The notes under the pieces were generated by a model. It had not been told where the DNA came from, did no database searches, and saw only the letters and a program-made list of their open reading frames with translations. The position numbers and the translations under genes are program-made. From positions 62,001 to 126,000 of the forward strand of contig JAKFUU010000012.1 in the NCBI GenBank assembly GCA_021732525.1: a stretch of DNA of 64,000 nucleotides, given 5' to 3'. Shown here piece by piece: positions 1 to 10,600 of the stretch. Position 1 is the stretch's first letter; the number at the start of each line of letters is the position of its first letter. The stretch is from Sphingomonadaceae bacterium. GTDB taxonomy: Bacteria > Pseudomonadota > Alphaproteobacteria > Sphingomonadales > Sphingomonadaceae.

Positions 1-1663
1 ACAATTTGTCGTAGCTGAGACCCTTGCGGTTCTCAGTAAACTCGTGGTGGCCCTCGGCAGGTGCGGGAGAGACGTTCTTGTTCGGCGGTTGCGGTGTGGG
101 TTGTGACTCGACCGCCGCGGTGGCTTCCGCTTGCACGAGCTCCTCATTTGCAGACTCAGCGGTTGCTTCCTGCGCTTTAGGATCGAGCATCGGCCGCAGG
201 TGATAGAATTGAGGGAATTCCTCTTCCTCTACTGTCGTCACGCGGGTCTTCGTGCCATCGGTGCGCACGTAGTGGAAATCGACCTCGGGATACGTGCTGT
301 CGATCCGGGCAAGCTGGTCCTTCACGCGTTTGCGGCTTTCCATGGCGAGCCGCAGCAACTCCTCGACCTCGGCCTCGGTTTGGCTTCCATCGGGGAAGAT
401 GACCTTCAAGAGTCCGGACAAGGTCTTGAAGATCGCGTCCCGGTCCCGCGTCGAGATCTTCTCGCTGACCTTGAAGAACTGGTCGGCCCTGTTCGAGAAG
501 TCCTCCGAACGCAGGTGCCTGAGGATCTCGGCGAGGTAATCGACGATGAACCCATAGCCCTTGGTGAACATCTCACCGCGGATCACGTCGATCTCCCACC
601 CTGGCAGATAGGCGTGCAGGCGGTCGATGAAGGCGGAATCGTGGAATTGGCTCGGCAGCGCCTCGAACAGGTCGCTGTTCTTGAGCATGAACGGCACATT
701 GTGGTCGGTATTGCCGACAAAGGAGAAACTGGCCTCAGCTCCCATGGGATTGATCCCGCGGGAGAAGGATTTGTTGGCCATATAGTTCTTCATGATGTCG
801 ACCAGCGCCTTGTTCGCGGTCTTCTCGCGGCCCGCGAACTCATCGAATGCCACCACATCCCAATAGCCGACCAGGCCGATCCGGCCATTGGAGTTGTTCA
901 CGAAGAGCTTTGGGATCGAAACTTCACCGCCAGATATCAGCTGACCATGGGGCGAGAATTCCGAGTAGATGTGGGATTTGCCTGTACCTTTCGGCCCCAG
1001 CTCGATCAGGTTGTAGTTCCGCTCAACGTAGGGGATGAGGCGGAGCAGCTGGAGCAGCTTGCTCCGCCGTCCAAAGGCTTCAGGCTTGAAGCCGATGCTC
1101 TGCATCAAAAGATCGATCCACTCGTCGGTGGTGAAGGCCGAGCGCAGGCTCCGATATTGCTCGTAGTCGACCTTCGCGATCTGGATCGGCTTGATGGTCT
1201 CCAGGATCCACGGTGAGATGCGCGCATCCTCGGAAAACTCGTACTGCACATCCGCGATGCACCACACGCCAGTGACCAGCAGTTTCGGGTGGGCTTTCAC
1301 GGTCCCGCTGTCGACGGCGACCTTCTTGATCCCGAGGTTATCGAAGACCGCCTCGTAGCTGTCGGTCTTCTCGTTCAGCGATACGCTGACCTGATCGATG
1401 ACCTTGTAGCGGCCTTTTTCCTTGATCGTTGACTGGATCAGTCCGGCTTCGCTGCGATGCACGTAATGCTTGCGCAGGATGTCCTTGACAGTCTCGATGC
1501 CCGTCTCGATCGAAGCTTCGTCGTCGGTCGCGCAGTACTGGCCGAGGAGGTATTCGAGCACGTAGGTGGGCACAATTGCGTTGCCCTTGACCGCCTTCAC
1601 AAGGTCCTTTCGGACCACGAAGCCTGCGAAATGGTCGTTGATCTTTGCGTCGAGGTCACTCAT
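1..1663 (-). CDS. brxL: BrxL, Lon-like AAA+ protein of type I BREX (3' end outside window)
   Basis: Last gene of the BREX operon; about 554 codons are visible and the C-terminus lies beyond base 1. The protein starts MSDLDAKINDHFAGF. It has a Walker A motif GPKGTGKSH near residue 226 and an acidic Walker B-like VVAFDEFAG near residue 272, as in BrxL AAA+ proteins. BrxL is known to be needed for phage exclusion in type I BREX and forms DNA-binding rings. The family is about 680 residues long, so roughly 120-130 residues are probably missing. The ATG at 1663 is chosen because GAGGAG, overlapping the pglZ stop region, lies 7 bases upstream. The gene starts 11 bases after pglZ ends, so it is probably cotranscribed. 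Confidence 0.95.
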   Translation of the reverse strand, partial: MSDLDAKINDHFAGFVVRKDLVKAVKGNAIVPTYVLEYLLGQYCATDDEASIETGIETVKDILRKHYVHRSEAGLIQSTIKEKGRYKVIDQVSVSLNEKTDSYEAVFDNLGIKKVAVDSGTVKAHPKLLVTGVWCIADVQYEFSEDARISPWILETIKPIQIAKVDYEQYRSLRSAFTTDEWIDLLMQSIGFKPEAFGRRSKLLQLLRLIPYVERNYNLIELGPKGTGKSHIYSEFSPHGQLISGGEVSIPKLFVNNSNGRIGLVGYWDVVAFDEFAGREKTANKALVDIMKNYMANKSFSRGINPMGAEASFSFVGNTDHNVPFMLKNSDLFEALPSQFHDSAFIDRLHAYLPGWEIDVIRGEMFTKGYGFIVDYLAEILRHLRSEDFSNRADQFFKVSEKISTRDRDAIFKTLSGLLKVIFPDGSQTEAEVEELLRLAMESRKRVKDQLARIDSTYPEVDFHYVRTDGTKTRVTTVEEEEFPQFYHLRPMLDPKAQEATAESANEELVQAEATAAVESQPTPQPPNKNVSPAPAEGHHEFTENRKGLSYDKL

Positions 1664-1674
1664 CCGCGGGCTCC

Positions 1675-4176
1675 TCAGAAATCAAAATCGCTGGTCATGC
1701 CGCGCCGCAGCTGGAAGCGCTGCGTGACATGGTCCTGGTAGACGCTCGTTTTGCCGACCCGTTCGCGAAGCTTCAGGATGACGTCCTGGTTGTTGAACCG
1801 ATCCGCCTCACGCGAGAGCAGGAACTTGAGCGGCATCTCTCGTTCGCGCGCGTTCTCGGACCGGAAATCGAACATCAGCGAGTGCTCGTCCGAAATCAGT
1901 GTCCCATCAGTCGCATAGATGCCTGCCAGCAGCTCGCGGGGGCGCATTTTCTCGGACACGGGCTGGGTCTGGTATAGCGTCACGGCGGTCTGTCCTGATG
2001 AAATCAGATTCCGTCCGCTGACAAAAATCTGCACATCGACCTGCCCGACATCGGTCTCTCGCTGTTTGCCTACCCGGATCACGGGAATGACAACCTCTTG
2101 CAGGGTGGCGCCGCCGTGCACGAAGCGGCTCCCGGAGCCTTTCACGCGCATGCGATTGATCGAATTCGGAATGAGGACGTCGAGGCCACCTGAAAGCCCA
2201 AGCGCCGCAGCATCGAAGTGTTTCATGCCCGGGGTGGGGGCGAGTCCGCGGCCGATCACGAACCGCCGGTTGCGGAACAGGATTTCATCGCCTTGCGGAT
2301 CAGCGATGGCGAAGTCGCTCTCGTCCAGAGCGCGGTGCTGATAAAGGAAGCCGTGGTCCGCAGTGATCAGGATGTTGGAGAAGTTGGCCGACGTTAGCTT
2401 GCGCACGAGCTTGGTGAGGTCCTCGATCGTGTCCTCTGCGGCTTCAGGCAGCTGCTCCTCGGTCTGCAGCTTGTCCCCGATGGCATCGATACGGTTGTGG
2501 TACACATAGAGGATGTGGTGATCGCGGAAGAGCGCCTTGCCCTCGTCAGCGCGCATGTTCATCACTTCCTCGGCCTTAAGGGCCTTGGCGCTGTCTCCTT
2601 CTCGACCGGCAGCGAGGATCTTCTCACGGGCTGCAAGCCCCTTGGTGTTTGCACCGTCAGAGACGACGTCGCCGCTCCCATCTTCGGCCAAAGCAAGCGT
2701 GCCGTGGGGAAGGAGGGCAGCCATTCCGAGCTGGGTATAGCTCGGGACCGCGCTGATCATCGGCTTCAGCTCAGCATCGAAGCGATCAAGGGCACGGATG
2801 CGGCGCAGGCATTCCTCGCCTACCTCGAAGCGAAATGCGTCCGAGATGATAACGGCAACCTTCTGGTCCTTGCGCCGGTATTCCGCCGCCTGGTCGCGAT
2901 AGAAGTCGGTTTGCGAGGCAAAGCCGGGAATCTTCCATTCGTCGAGCTCGGCAATCTGATCCTGCCAGGCGTCGTTGAGCGCGAGGACGAAATTGTTGGT
3001 GTAGCGGTTCTCAACCGTGGCGTAGAGATCGGCAAGCAGAGACGCCTGGCCGCTCTTCTGCATGTGGTAGATGAACTTGCGATAGAGCTGGTCCAATCGG
3101 TACCAGCTGCTCACATAGCGCTGGACACCCTCTGAAGGGCTGGTCATGGCCAGGTTGACCTCAGCCAGCGCCTGCTGAAACTCCGTTGCGCAGCCAATCG
3201 CCTGATAGATATCTTCGTAGACCGGATACCAGTGGCTCTGCCGCCGTTCACGCACCCAGTGCAAAACCTCCGGGGCGCTGACAGACTGCGCAGCCATGGC
3301 CCGGACGATTTCCCGGATGATCTGCCGGTCGATGTCTTCGAAGTGATCGATGCTCATCAGAGAGCGGAAGTCGCGGGCCGAGAGATCATCCGCAATCTTC
3401 AACAGATCCTGATTACGTGCCGAGAGCGTCTCGAATGCCTCGGCCGAATGGCGACTGTTCTTCCATCGCCTGAAGATCAGCAGAGCCTCGGCGTTCAGCG
3501 AGCCATCTTCTCCAAGGGCCCGCGCATAGGCCGATCGGAACAGCCCGATGGCGAAATCCTCGAAGTCGGGCTCGTCGGAATTGTAGCCATAGGCCGCGTT
3601 GATCTGGCCCCAGAGGAATTCTGTCAGGCCGGAACGCTCGATCAGCCTCAAGGCATCGTCTTTCCCGCCTGCGAGTTCGCCAAGCAAGGCTTCGACAATC
3701 ATGTCCAACCCGCCTTCGGCGCCCGCGCACACGGCCAGCATGCGCATCCGCACCATCGTCTGCGTATCCGATGCTTGCAGCACGCGCTTCAGCGCCTCGA
3801 CGCGAACCTTTGACCGGAAGAATTCGATATGGCCGCGAACGACATTCTCGAATTGCAGTGGCAAGCCCAACTCCGCCAGCCAAATGGCCGCTTGGTCCGC
3901 TTTGAAGACGGCAGAAGCGAGCTGCAGATCGAGAAGCCAGTTGCCCGTCATCTCTGGCTCAGGCGCTTCCTTGAACAGCAGGAACTTCGTTTGGGGTTGC
4001 TGCTTGAGCACGCGATATTTGAGGCCGAACTCGTTGTTGGCGATCTCAAGCTTCGTGACGCCGGGCAGTTCGATTGCATCGAACTCCGCCCGCATATCGC
4101 GGTCGGCATCGTACCAGAAGACGAGCCGATGCTCATCGAACAGTTGGCGCAGACTGGCGGCGATGCGATCACTCAT
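1675..4176 (-). CDS. pglZ: PglZ, alkaline-phosphatase-superfamily BREX protein
   Basis: 833 residues, the usual size for type I PglZ. The core has the phosphatase-superfamily segment VAVIISDAFRFEVGEEC near residue 443, where the Asp is the expected metal ligand, and a later ITADHGFLYQH segment with the Asp-His pair typical of the fold. PglZ is essential in BREX and works with BrxB, BrxC and PglX in host modification and phage exclusion; its true substrate is unsettled. The start overlaps the last codons of pglX by 8 bases, which suggests translational coupling, and brxL follows directly. The frame is intact. Confidence 0.95.
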   Translation of the reverse strand: MSDRIAASLRQLFDEHRLVFWYDADRDMRAEFDAIELPGVTKLEIANNEFGLKYRVLKQQPQTKFLLFKEAPEPEMTGNWLLDLQLASAVFKADQAAIWLAELGLPLQFENVVRGHIEFFRSKVRVEALKRVLQASDTQTMVRMRMLAVCAGAEGGLDMIVEALLGELAGGKDDALRLIERSGLTEFLWGQINAAYGYNSDEPDFEDFAIGLFRSAYARALGEDGSLNAEALLIFRRWKNSRHSAEAFETLSARNQDLLKIADDLSARDFRSLMSIDHFEDIDRQIIREIVRAMAAQSVSAPEVLHWVRERRQSHWYPVYEDIYQAIGCATEFQQALAEVNLAMTSPSEGVQRYVSSWYRLDQLYRKFIYHMQKSGQASLLADLYATVENRYTNNFVLALNDAWQDQIAELDEWKIPGFASQTDFYRDQAAEYRRKDQKVAVIISDAFRFEVGEECLRRIRALDRFDAELKPMISAVPSYTQLGMAALLPHGTLALAEDGSGDVVSDGANTKGLAAREKILAAGREGDSAKALKAEEVMNMRADEGKALFRDHHILYVYHNRIDAIGDKLQTEEQLPEAAEDTIEDLTKLVRKLTSANFSNILITADHGFLYQHRALDESDFAIADPQGDEILFRNRRFVIGRGLAPTPGMKHFDAAALGLSGGLDVLIPNSINRMRVKGSGSRFVHGGATLQEVVIPVIRVGKQRETDVGQVDVQIFVSGRNLISSGQTAVTLYQTQPVSEKMRPRELLAGIYATDGTLISDEHSLMFDFRSENAREREMPLKFLLSREADRFNNQDVILKLRERVGKTSVYQDHVTQRFQLRRGMTSDFDF

Positions 4177-7100
4177 CCGCGGCCTCCAGCCCCTTGATCG
4201 GCTTTAAAGCCGCACCGAACAGCGGGTAGTTCCGCTTCACACCGTCATCGAGGTCGATCTCGATCTTGGCCTGGGCGAGGGGGAAGATGACATCGCGCTC
4301 CCACTCTTCGAGTTCAGCAATCTGCTTCGCGACTGTCGCGACGTCCTTCAAGGCGCGGGTGCGCTGGGTCTGCGTGGCCGTCGGATCGTCGGACAGCTTC
4401 TCAAGCCTATCGCGCTCACCCTCGAGCTTGCGGATGAACTCACGCAAGTAGTCGTTCAACAGTACCGAGACGGTGTCGGGCCGGTAGCGGTGCATGTAGA
4501 TCAGCGCCTGGAACGTGCCCTTGGGCGAGGCGAACATCCAGTAGATCGGGCGCTTCTTATAGCGCTTAACATGGTCTTCGTAGAAGCTCCGCGTAAAATA
4601 CCGCCGAATGTCGCCAATCTGCGCCTCGATGAAGGCGAGGTTCTCGCGGAAGTGCTCATCTCCGAAGGTCACCCGCAGAAACTTGCGGAACCTGTCGACG
4701 ATGTCGTCCGCGAACCAGTCGCTATCGAGCACAGGGATGACGTTGTCCTCGTCGGGCAGGAAGCTGGGCTCTGGCACGCGGGCGAGGTAATCGGCCAGCG
4801 TCTCGCCTTGGTTGGCGAGGATGAGACCCGGCACATCCAGGCTGTAGCGACCGAACATGCAGCCGACGGCGTAGGAGAGAAACTCGGCGATGGTATCGGC
4901 GCGAAGGCGAGTTTCGCGCTCTTCCTCGGTGCCCTTCCCTCCATAGCGATAGGCGGGGTTGCAGGTTAGGGTGATTTCCTCGATTGGCACTTCGGGCGTT
5001 AGCTCGTCCTGCAGGCCATAAGCGTCGATGAAGATGCGGTTGTTCTCTTCCTCCAAGGCTTTCATCTTGTCCGTCATGGACTGCCAGTGAGCGCGCAGGC
5101 GGGCGTAGGTGGCCTCCAGCGTCCCGGCTCGGTGGTCGGGTGATAGCAACGGGAGTGTGCCGAAATCCCAGGAGGTTTCGTAGGCGTCCCAGTCCGATTC
5201 AGCCAACTGAACAGCCTTTGCCACGGTTTCCTTAACTTCAACCGATGCGACGGGAATTGCCGACAAAGTCCCGGGAAGAATATTTCGCGTCGGGTTCAAG
5301 AAGGATTGGACGACTTCAGAAAGCGTAGAGTTTAGAACGCCGAGCATAATTTCAATATCATTGCCTGGCTTGGGTTGTCCCATGCCCGCTGCAGCATCAA
5401 ACAAATATCCCTTCGGATAATAGCGAAAGCTGCTGCCTGCGTCGGTCACTTGTGTCCAGCACACTGATGGTTTGAAAATGCTTCCAAGATTGAAGTTATG
5501 GGCCCAGATGCGATCGCCACTCGGATGCTTGGTTGTCTGAAGCAAATGTCCGTCATTTTCCCAGTTAACCAAATGTTCTCGGTTTCCTGCCCAACGACGA
5601 AACGGCCCACCCTTAGCATATGGAAACCATTTCTTGCCGCTGGCTTTAGAGGATTCTCGGCTATCTGCCGAGAGTTCGCAAAGCTCGTGAGAAACTTCCT
5701 GCCAGAGGCGCACATACAGATCGTTTTTGCCGGTCGCCATCCCAATGCGAAATTCCGCCAACTCTCCAAGCGATGGAAAATCTGCGAACGCGCGATGAAA
5801 TTGACTGCTCATCCAGTAAGCAATGGGTTTTCCAGGAAGGGCCTCAAACGCCTCGGTTTTGGTGTCGAAGTACCTTTCTTCTGACTTTCGCTCTATGAAG
5901 AGGAGGTGTTTATTCACCGTCGCGTCAACATCCGAAAGGTTCATAAAACGACCGGTCAGGTTCTGGACGCTTTTTTCGAGAATGAATGCAACGCCGCGGT
6001 TGTAGGTGTGCCCATCTGGAAAACAATTCCAGCCAACGTGAACAAGGCTCGAAATGCTTCCTGAGTCAAATACGTCTACGCGAAATGCTTGATAGGATGA
6101 AAGAAACATCCAGCTATCCAATGTAACGGACGCGCTGAACCCTCGTTCGACCAGCATTTTGTCAGCTCGCAGGACGAAACCAGTCATCAAGTCGGACTTT
6201 CCGTTGGGAAATGCTTTACCCAAGAAACTCTTCAGTTTTGGGTTTACATTACTGGCCCCTGCATATGGCGGGTTGGCCACCACCACGTGATACTTCGGCG
6301 ACAACGCCTCGGCCATGCGCAGCACGGAAACGACCCGCTCCTGCACCTCCCGCAGCAGCAGGTCGCTGCCTAAGTCCCGCGCCGCCACTATCCGCAGGGT
6401 CTCGGCCGGGTCTCGCAGCTTTGGAACGATCAGTGAGCCGAAGTTCTTAGCATGGCCGAACTGCCCCAACGTCTCTCGAAAATCATCGGTTAACAGGTCT
6501 CGCCCCACGACTGCGAGTACGTCCTGCATCTCGGCCGGGGTGATACTGACGTTCTGCAGCACGACGATGTCGGGCTTCGCCTCCGTTCGCAGGAAGCGCC
6601 GCCGCCCTAGCTTCGCCGCCGCCTTCATTGCGAGCGCGAAGGCCGCCAAGGCACCCGCACGGTCGTCGATCTCGATACCCGTCAGGTTGTATTGCAGGAT
6701 CAGCGCGGGGATCTTGTCTGGCTCGTACCCTTCTTCCTCATAGATCGCGTAGAGCAGGTCGAAGGCATAGGTCAGCATGTGCCCGGAACCGCAGGCGGGA
6801 TCGCAGAGCGTAATCTCCTCGGGTTTTCCGACTCTCAGGAAATTGGTCTCAGGCTCTTCCGGCGCGATGTAGTAGTCCATCCGCTGAGCCAGCTTCGAGC
6901 TTGGCCGATTGAGCAACCACAGCCGCCCCAGTGAATTTTCGACCAGATACCGGACGATCCAGTGCGGGGTGAACAGCTGCGTCGCTGCCGGAATGTTCTC
7001 GGCGGTGATCTTCTGGTTCTTCTTCAGCCCGGCGAAGACCTGATCCTTCTTTTCCGAGATGTAGAACTGGTAGAGCCACCCGATGATTTCGACATCCTTG

Positions 7101-7657
7101 CAATCGTCCTCGGGCATCGCGTCCCGCATACGCGCGAGGATGGAGGTCTGCGATAGCAGGTCCTCGGGCATCAGAAGCTCAGTGTAATCGCCGACTTTCT
7201 CGAACATGAAAGGCATGGTCGCATGCCAGGCGTTGCAGGCGTGGACGAGAAGCAGACGGTACGCTTCTCCCTGCGGGTCGCGTGAAGGCGTGCGGCCATC
7301 GAGAAGGGCCGCGATGGTCGCCGGCGCGCCTTCAGGCAGGTTGCCCGCGATGGCCTCCGCCAGAAGCTCTGGACGTGTCGCGTCCCCCTCGGGCGAGACA
7401 ACCCTCGGATTGGTGTAGCCATTCACGTCCATGAATCGGAGCGCCGTGAAGCGGTTGAACCAGGTGTATGCGACCTGCTCGATGACCTGAGTTTGGCCGA
7501 TCTGGGCAATCGCCGCGTCTAGCTTCTTCATTGCACCCGGGTTTTCGCGCCGGGCACTCGAGGCCGGATCAACAACCACGGCCAGCTTGGCGGTCACCTG
7601 ATCGATGAGAAGGTTGCGCGCAGCCTGCGCGAAACGTTTCAGGGCATTGGTATCCAT
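4169..7657 (-). CDS. pglX: PglX, BREX adenine-specific DNA methyltransferase
   Basis: 1162 residues. Motif I DPACGSGHM lies near residue 287 and motif IV NPPY near residue 461, the signature of N6-adenine methyltransferases. In type I BREX, PglX methylates one strand of an asymmetric site and so marks host DNA. The region after NPPY (about residues 470-820, bases 5200-6250) should contain the target recognition domain. By eye it is clearly richer in A and T than the flanking parts, consistent with exchange of specificity. A C-terminal helical region rich in E/K/R follows. The start overlaps the brxC stop (TGATG) and the end overlaps pglZ. No frameshift is seen, so methylation is probably active. 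Confidence 0.95.
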   Translation of the reverse strand: MDTNALKRFAQAARNLLIDQVTAKLAVVVDPASSARRENPGAMKKLDAAIAQIGQTQVIEQVAYTWFNRFTALRFMDVNGYTNPRVVSPEGDATRPELLAEAIAGNLPEGAPATIAALLDGRTPSRDPQGEAYRLLLVHACNAWHATMPFMFEKVGDYTELLMPEDLLSQTSILARMRDAMPEDDCKDVEIIGWLYQFYISEKKDQVFAGLKKNQKITAENIPAATQLFTPHWIVRYLVENSLGRLWLLNRPSSKLAQRMDYYIAPEEPETNFLRVGKPEEITLCDPACGSGHMLTYAFDLLYAIYEEEGYEPDKIPALILQYNLTGIEIDDRAGALAAFALAMKAAAKLGRRRFLRTEAKPDIVVLQNVSITPAEMQDVLAVVGRDLLTDDFRETLGQFGHAKNFGSLIVPKLRDPAETLRIVAARDLGSDLLLREVQERVVSVLRMAEALSPKYHVVVANPPYAGASNVNPKLKSFLGKAFPNGKSDLMTGFVLRADKMLVERGFSASVTLDSWMFLSSYQAFRVDVFDSGSISSLVHVGWNCFPDGHTYNRGVAFILEKSVQNLTGRFMNLSDVDATVNKHLLFIERKSEERYFDTKTEAFEALPGKPIAYWMSSQFHRAFADFPSLGELAEFRIGMATGKNDLYVRLWQEVSHELCELSADSRESSKASGKKWFPYAKGGPFRRWAGNREHLVNWENDGHLLQTTKHPSGDRIWAHNFNLGSIFKPSVCWTQVTDAGSSFRYYPKGYLFDAAAGMGQPKPGNDIEIMLGVLNSTLSEVVQSFLNPTRNILPGTLSAIPVASVEVKETVAKAVQLAESDWDAYETSWDFGTLPLLSPDHRAGTLEATYARLRAHWQSMTDKMKALEEENNRIFIDAYGLQDELTPEVPIEEITLTCNPAYRYGGKGTEEERETRLRADTIAEFLSYAVGCMFGRYSLDVPGLILANQGETLADYLARVPEPSFLPDEDNVIPVLDSDWFADDIVDRFRKFLRVTFGDEHFRENLAFIEAQIGDIRRYFTRSFYEDHVKRYKKRPIYWMFASPKGTFQALIYMHRYRPDTVSVLLNDYLREFIRKLEGERDRLEKLSDDPTATQTQRTRALKDVATVAKQIAELEEWERDVIFPLAQAKIEIDLDDGVKRNYPLFGAALKPIKGLEAADE

Positions 7658-10600
7658 CAGACGATCACTTTCTTCCCAGCGGCGATCTCTGACATCAGGG
7701 TCTTTCGCAGCTCATTCACGTATTGGTCGACGTCCGCCTCTTCGGCCAAATAGGGCCGAGGGTAGGCCACCTTGATCTCCGAAGCATTGACGTAGGCAGG
7801 TGGTGTTGGCGGCGGGGGCGGCGCGCCATTATCGGTGGATGTCCCGGGCGGCGGCGGCGGTGGGACGGTCATGTTCGCTATCTCGCCGAGTAGCTGTTGC
7901 ATGAGACCAGTGCGCGCACCGTTCGCCCTGTCGCGCAAGATCGGGATCATGGTTACTGCGTCCAGACCATCCTTGTGGATCGCAACGCTGCGGCGGATCT
8001 GATCCTGCTGGTCGGGGGTGAGGGCAGAAAACTCAGCTGTCTGTGAGACCTTCTGAGCGCACTCATCCACGGCAGCAATCACCGCCTTGCGCTCGTTCAG
8101 GATAGCGAGTTCGACCTTGTCCTTGAGAGTGTATAGCTCAGACTTCAGGGCCTGGATCGCTGTTCCCTTGTAGCATTCGGGATCAGCGAGGGCAGTCCGC
8201 AGCTTTTCCCCTGCGGCCGCATCCACATAACCGATGTTGGCTTCCTGCCCCTGTAGGAACTCCCGGACGTCGTCGTAAATCTCGCGCTGAGCTCCCCCCA
8301 TGAAGCTGCGGATCTTGTCGAGGATATCCTCTTTGGCGTTTAGGAGTGCGTCCTCGTCTTTGACCGGTTCCGTGATGTACCAGACCGCAGGCTTGCCGAG
8401 CATGGCGCTGATCTGCGCGCGGAATGGCTCCAGCGCGGTCACGAAAGGATACTTGTAGCTCTCTGCGAGAACTCGGTTCAGCTCGTCAGACAGCTTGCGA
8501 AGGCTTTCGGCCCACTCCCCGCCAAGAACGCGCGCCTCCGTCCCGTCCGCCGGCAAGCCGAAAAGCTCCTTGTAGAGATCCCTTGCGGCGCGGATCTGTG
8601 AGGCGGTGAACTCCAGCTGCGGAGTGAAGAGGATATTCCCCAGCACATGGCTGTTGTTGAGAGCACGGGCGAGCTCGGCACCTTCCAATAAGGTGCTGTC
8701 AGAGCGTGCCTCGCATTTGCCTTTGCCGACGAGGCTCGCGGAAAGACACAGGGTGGCCACCGTGGGCCAACCATAGGGCTTCGATCCAAAGCGCTCGGTC
8801 AGATACTTGGCGGAAACCTTGACCCCGTTGCGAGCCTGGGCCTGGATGTGATTGAGCACATCCAGTTCTGCTTCGATCAGCCCTGCGCCTGCTTCGCCGA
8901 AGAGGTTCGAATTCGGACTCGCGGCCTTTGCTATATCCGCCTCAACGTAGCCCACCCCCCTCAACATGGGCAGGTTCACATAAACTTTGTCGACGAGGGT
9001 CTGGAACGCCTTGACGATGCGCTCCTGGGGGTCTTCGCCACCTAAGGCGAGCTCATCCCCCCGAACGAACAAGCGCGACGCCGACATCAGGTTGCGCAGC
9101 CGAAGCTCCAGATCTTTCCCGCGGCGGGCGTTCTGTTCGCCCTTCTCAAGGATGATCCGGTCTCGCCCTGGCTGGGGCGCACCGCTGCGCGCCTGACGGA
9201 TGAACTTGTCGGTCTGCTTGAACAGCGTGAGATCGCGAACGAACCGCACATCGGGTTGCAGCACGATCGCCAGCTCCTCGCGCCCCATGTTTTGCATGCG
9301 GACCGCGTCGGGATTGGCTGACACATCGTTGAAAGGGCTGACGATATTGATTGAAAGCTCGTACTCGCGGCCGAGCAGATGGTCGTCGAGCCTGCGGCTG
9401 AAGGAATATTCGTAGCCAGTAGCCAGGTGCTTGATCTTCCGGTGGCGGAGGATTTCGTCGAAGGCGAGAATCTCGAGCGCCTTGGTGATCTCGGTCGGAT
9501 CGACGTCGAGCGCCTTGATCTCAGCCTCGACATCCTTCTCTTCATTGGTGAGGAATTCATAGACCTCACCATTGCGCTGAATGTAGGTTTCGCGCTCGAG
9601 GCGAGCCAAGGCGTCCTCGATCTTGCGGCGCTGACCGGCCTGATCGAGCTCGAATTCCGAGAAGAGAAGGATGCTGATGTTGCGGACAGTCGGCTTGAAT
9701 TCCTTGACGTATTTCACAAGGAACAGCACTTTGAGCACGCGCACTGCGAAGGCATCGTCGAGGTTGCGTTCAGCGATTTGGATCGACTGCTGGACGGAGG
9801 ACTTCAAAGCAGAGCGGATGCCCTCGAACATGAGATCAAACGTCGCAAGCCCACCGACGGGGCGCTCGGCCAGAGCCTTTGCCACTTCCTGAAATACGCC
9901 CAGCATCGAGCGCTCGCCCACTGAGCTATGCTTTCCCTCGAAGGCGTTGTGCTGGGAGAGCGACGTGATCGCCATCTGGAACAAGGTGTACTGGTATGGC
10001 GGGAAGGGGTAACTCGCGATGAAGTGTTCCCGGTCGCGATAGTTTTTTAGGCGGATGGAACCGTCGGCAAAGTCGAACAGGGTCTTGAGGTTGTTCTCTT
10101 CCTTGTCGTGCAGATTGCCCAACCTGATCTGTGCCGCATCGGTCTTGGCAAGCAGGCGTCGCTGAATGACCTCTGCCACGTCGGCCGAGTTCAATGGCAT
10201 GCGATTGGCAAAGCGAGCCTGGATCTTGGAGAAGTCATTTTCTTGACGCGATGTCAGGTCACCCACCACATCCGTGATCGCCTGCTGGGCCGTCACGATG
10301 ATCCACGCTTGTCCCTTGCACTTGGTGTTGAGGCTCTCGGCGATAGTCTGAAGGTTGGTCATAAGCTTGACGTTGTCAGCGATGTACTGGCCGACTTCAT
10401 CGACGAAGAAGTTGAGCCGGAAGCCCGGCACCTGCCGGTCGATCCACGCCTTTACGGTGTTCGCAAAGTCTTCGATCGAGACCCGCGTGTCCTTCCGATA
10501 CTGTGAGAGAATATCCTTCGCGTCAGCCGCATCGGTACCCGTTGCCCGGGCGAAGGCTCCAGCGATTTTTGGCGCTTCCAACAGGGCCTCCTCTCGTCCG

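Noticed and set aside
1-14. ACAATTTGTCGTAG at the left edge resembles the 15-bp palindrome
   Set aside because: It lies inside the brxL coding region, matches only part of the consensus and cannot be completed within the window.
131-1216. Long plus-strand open frame opposite brxL
   Set aside because: Antisense to a clear BrxL sequence with no ribosome site or family similarity; high-GC shadow frame.
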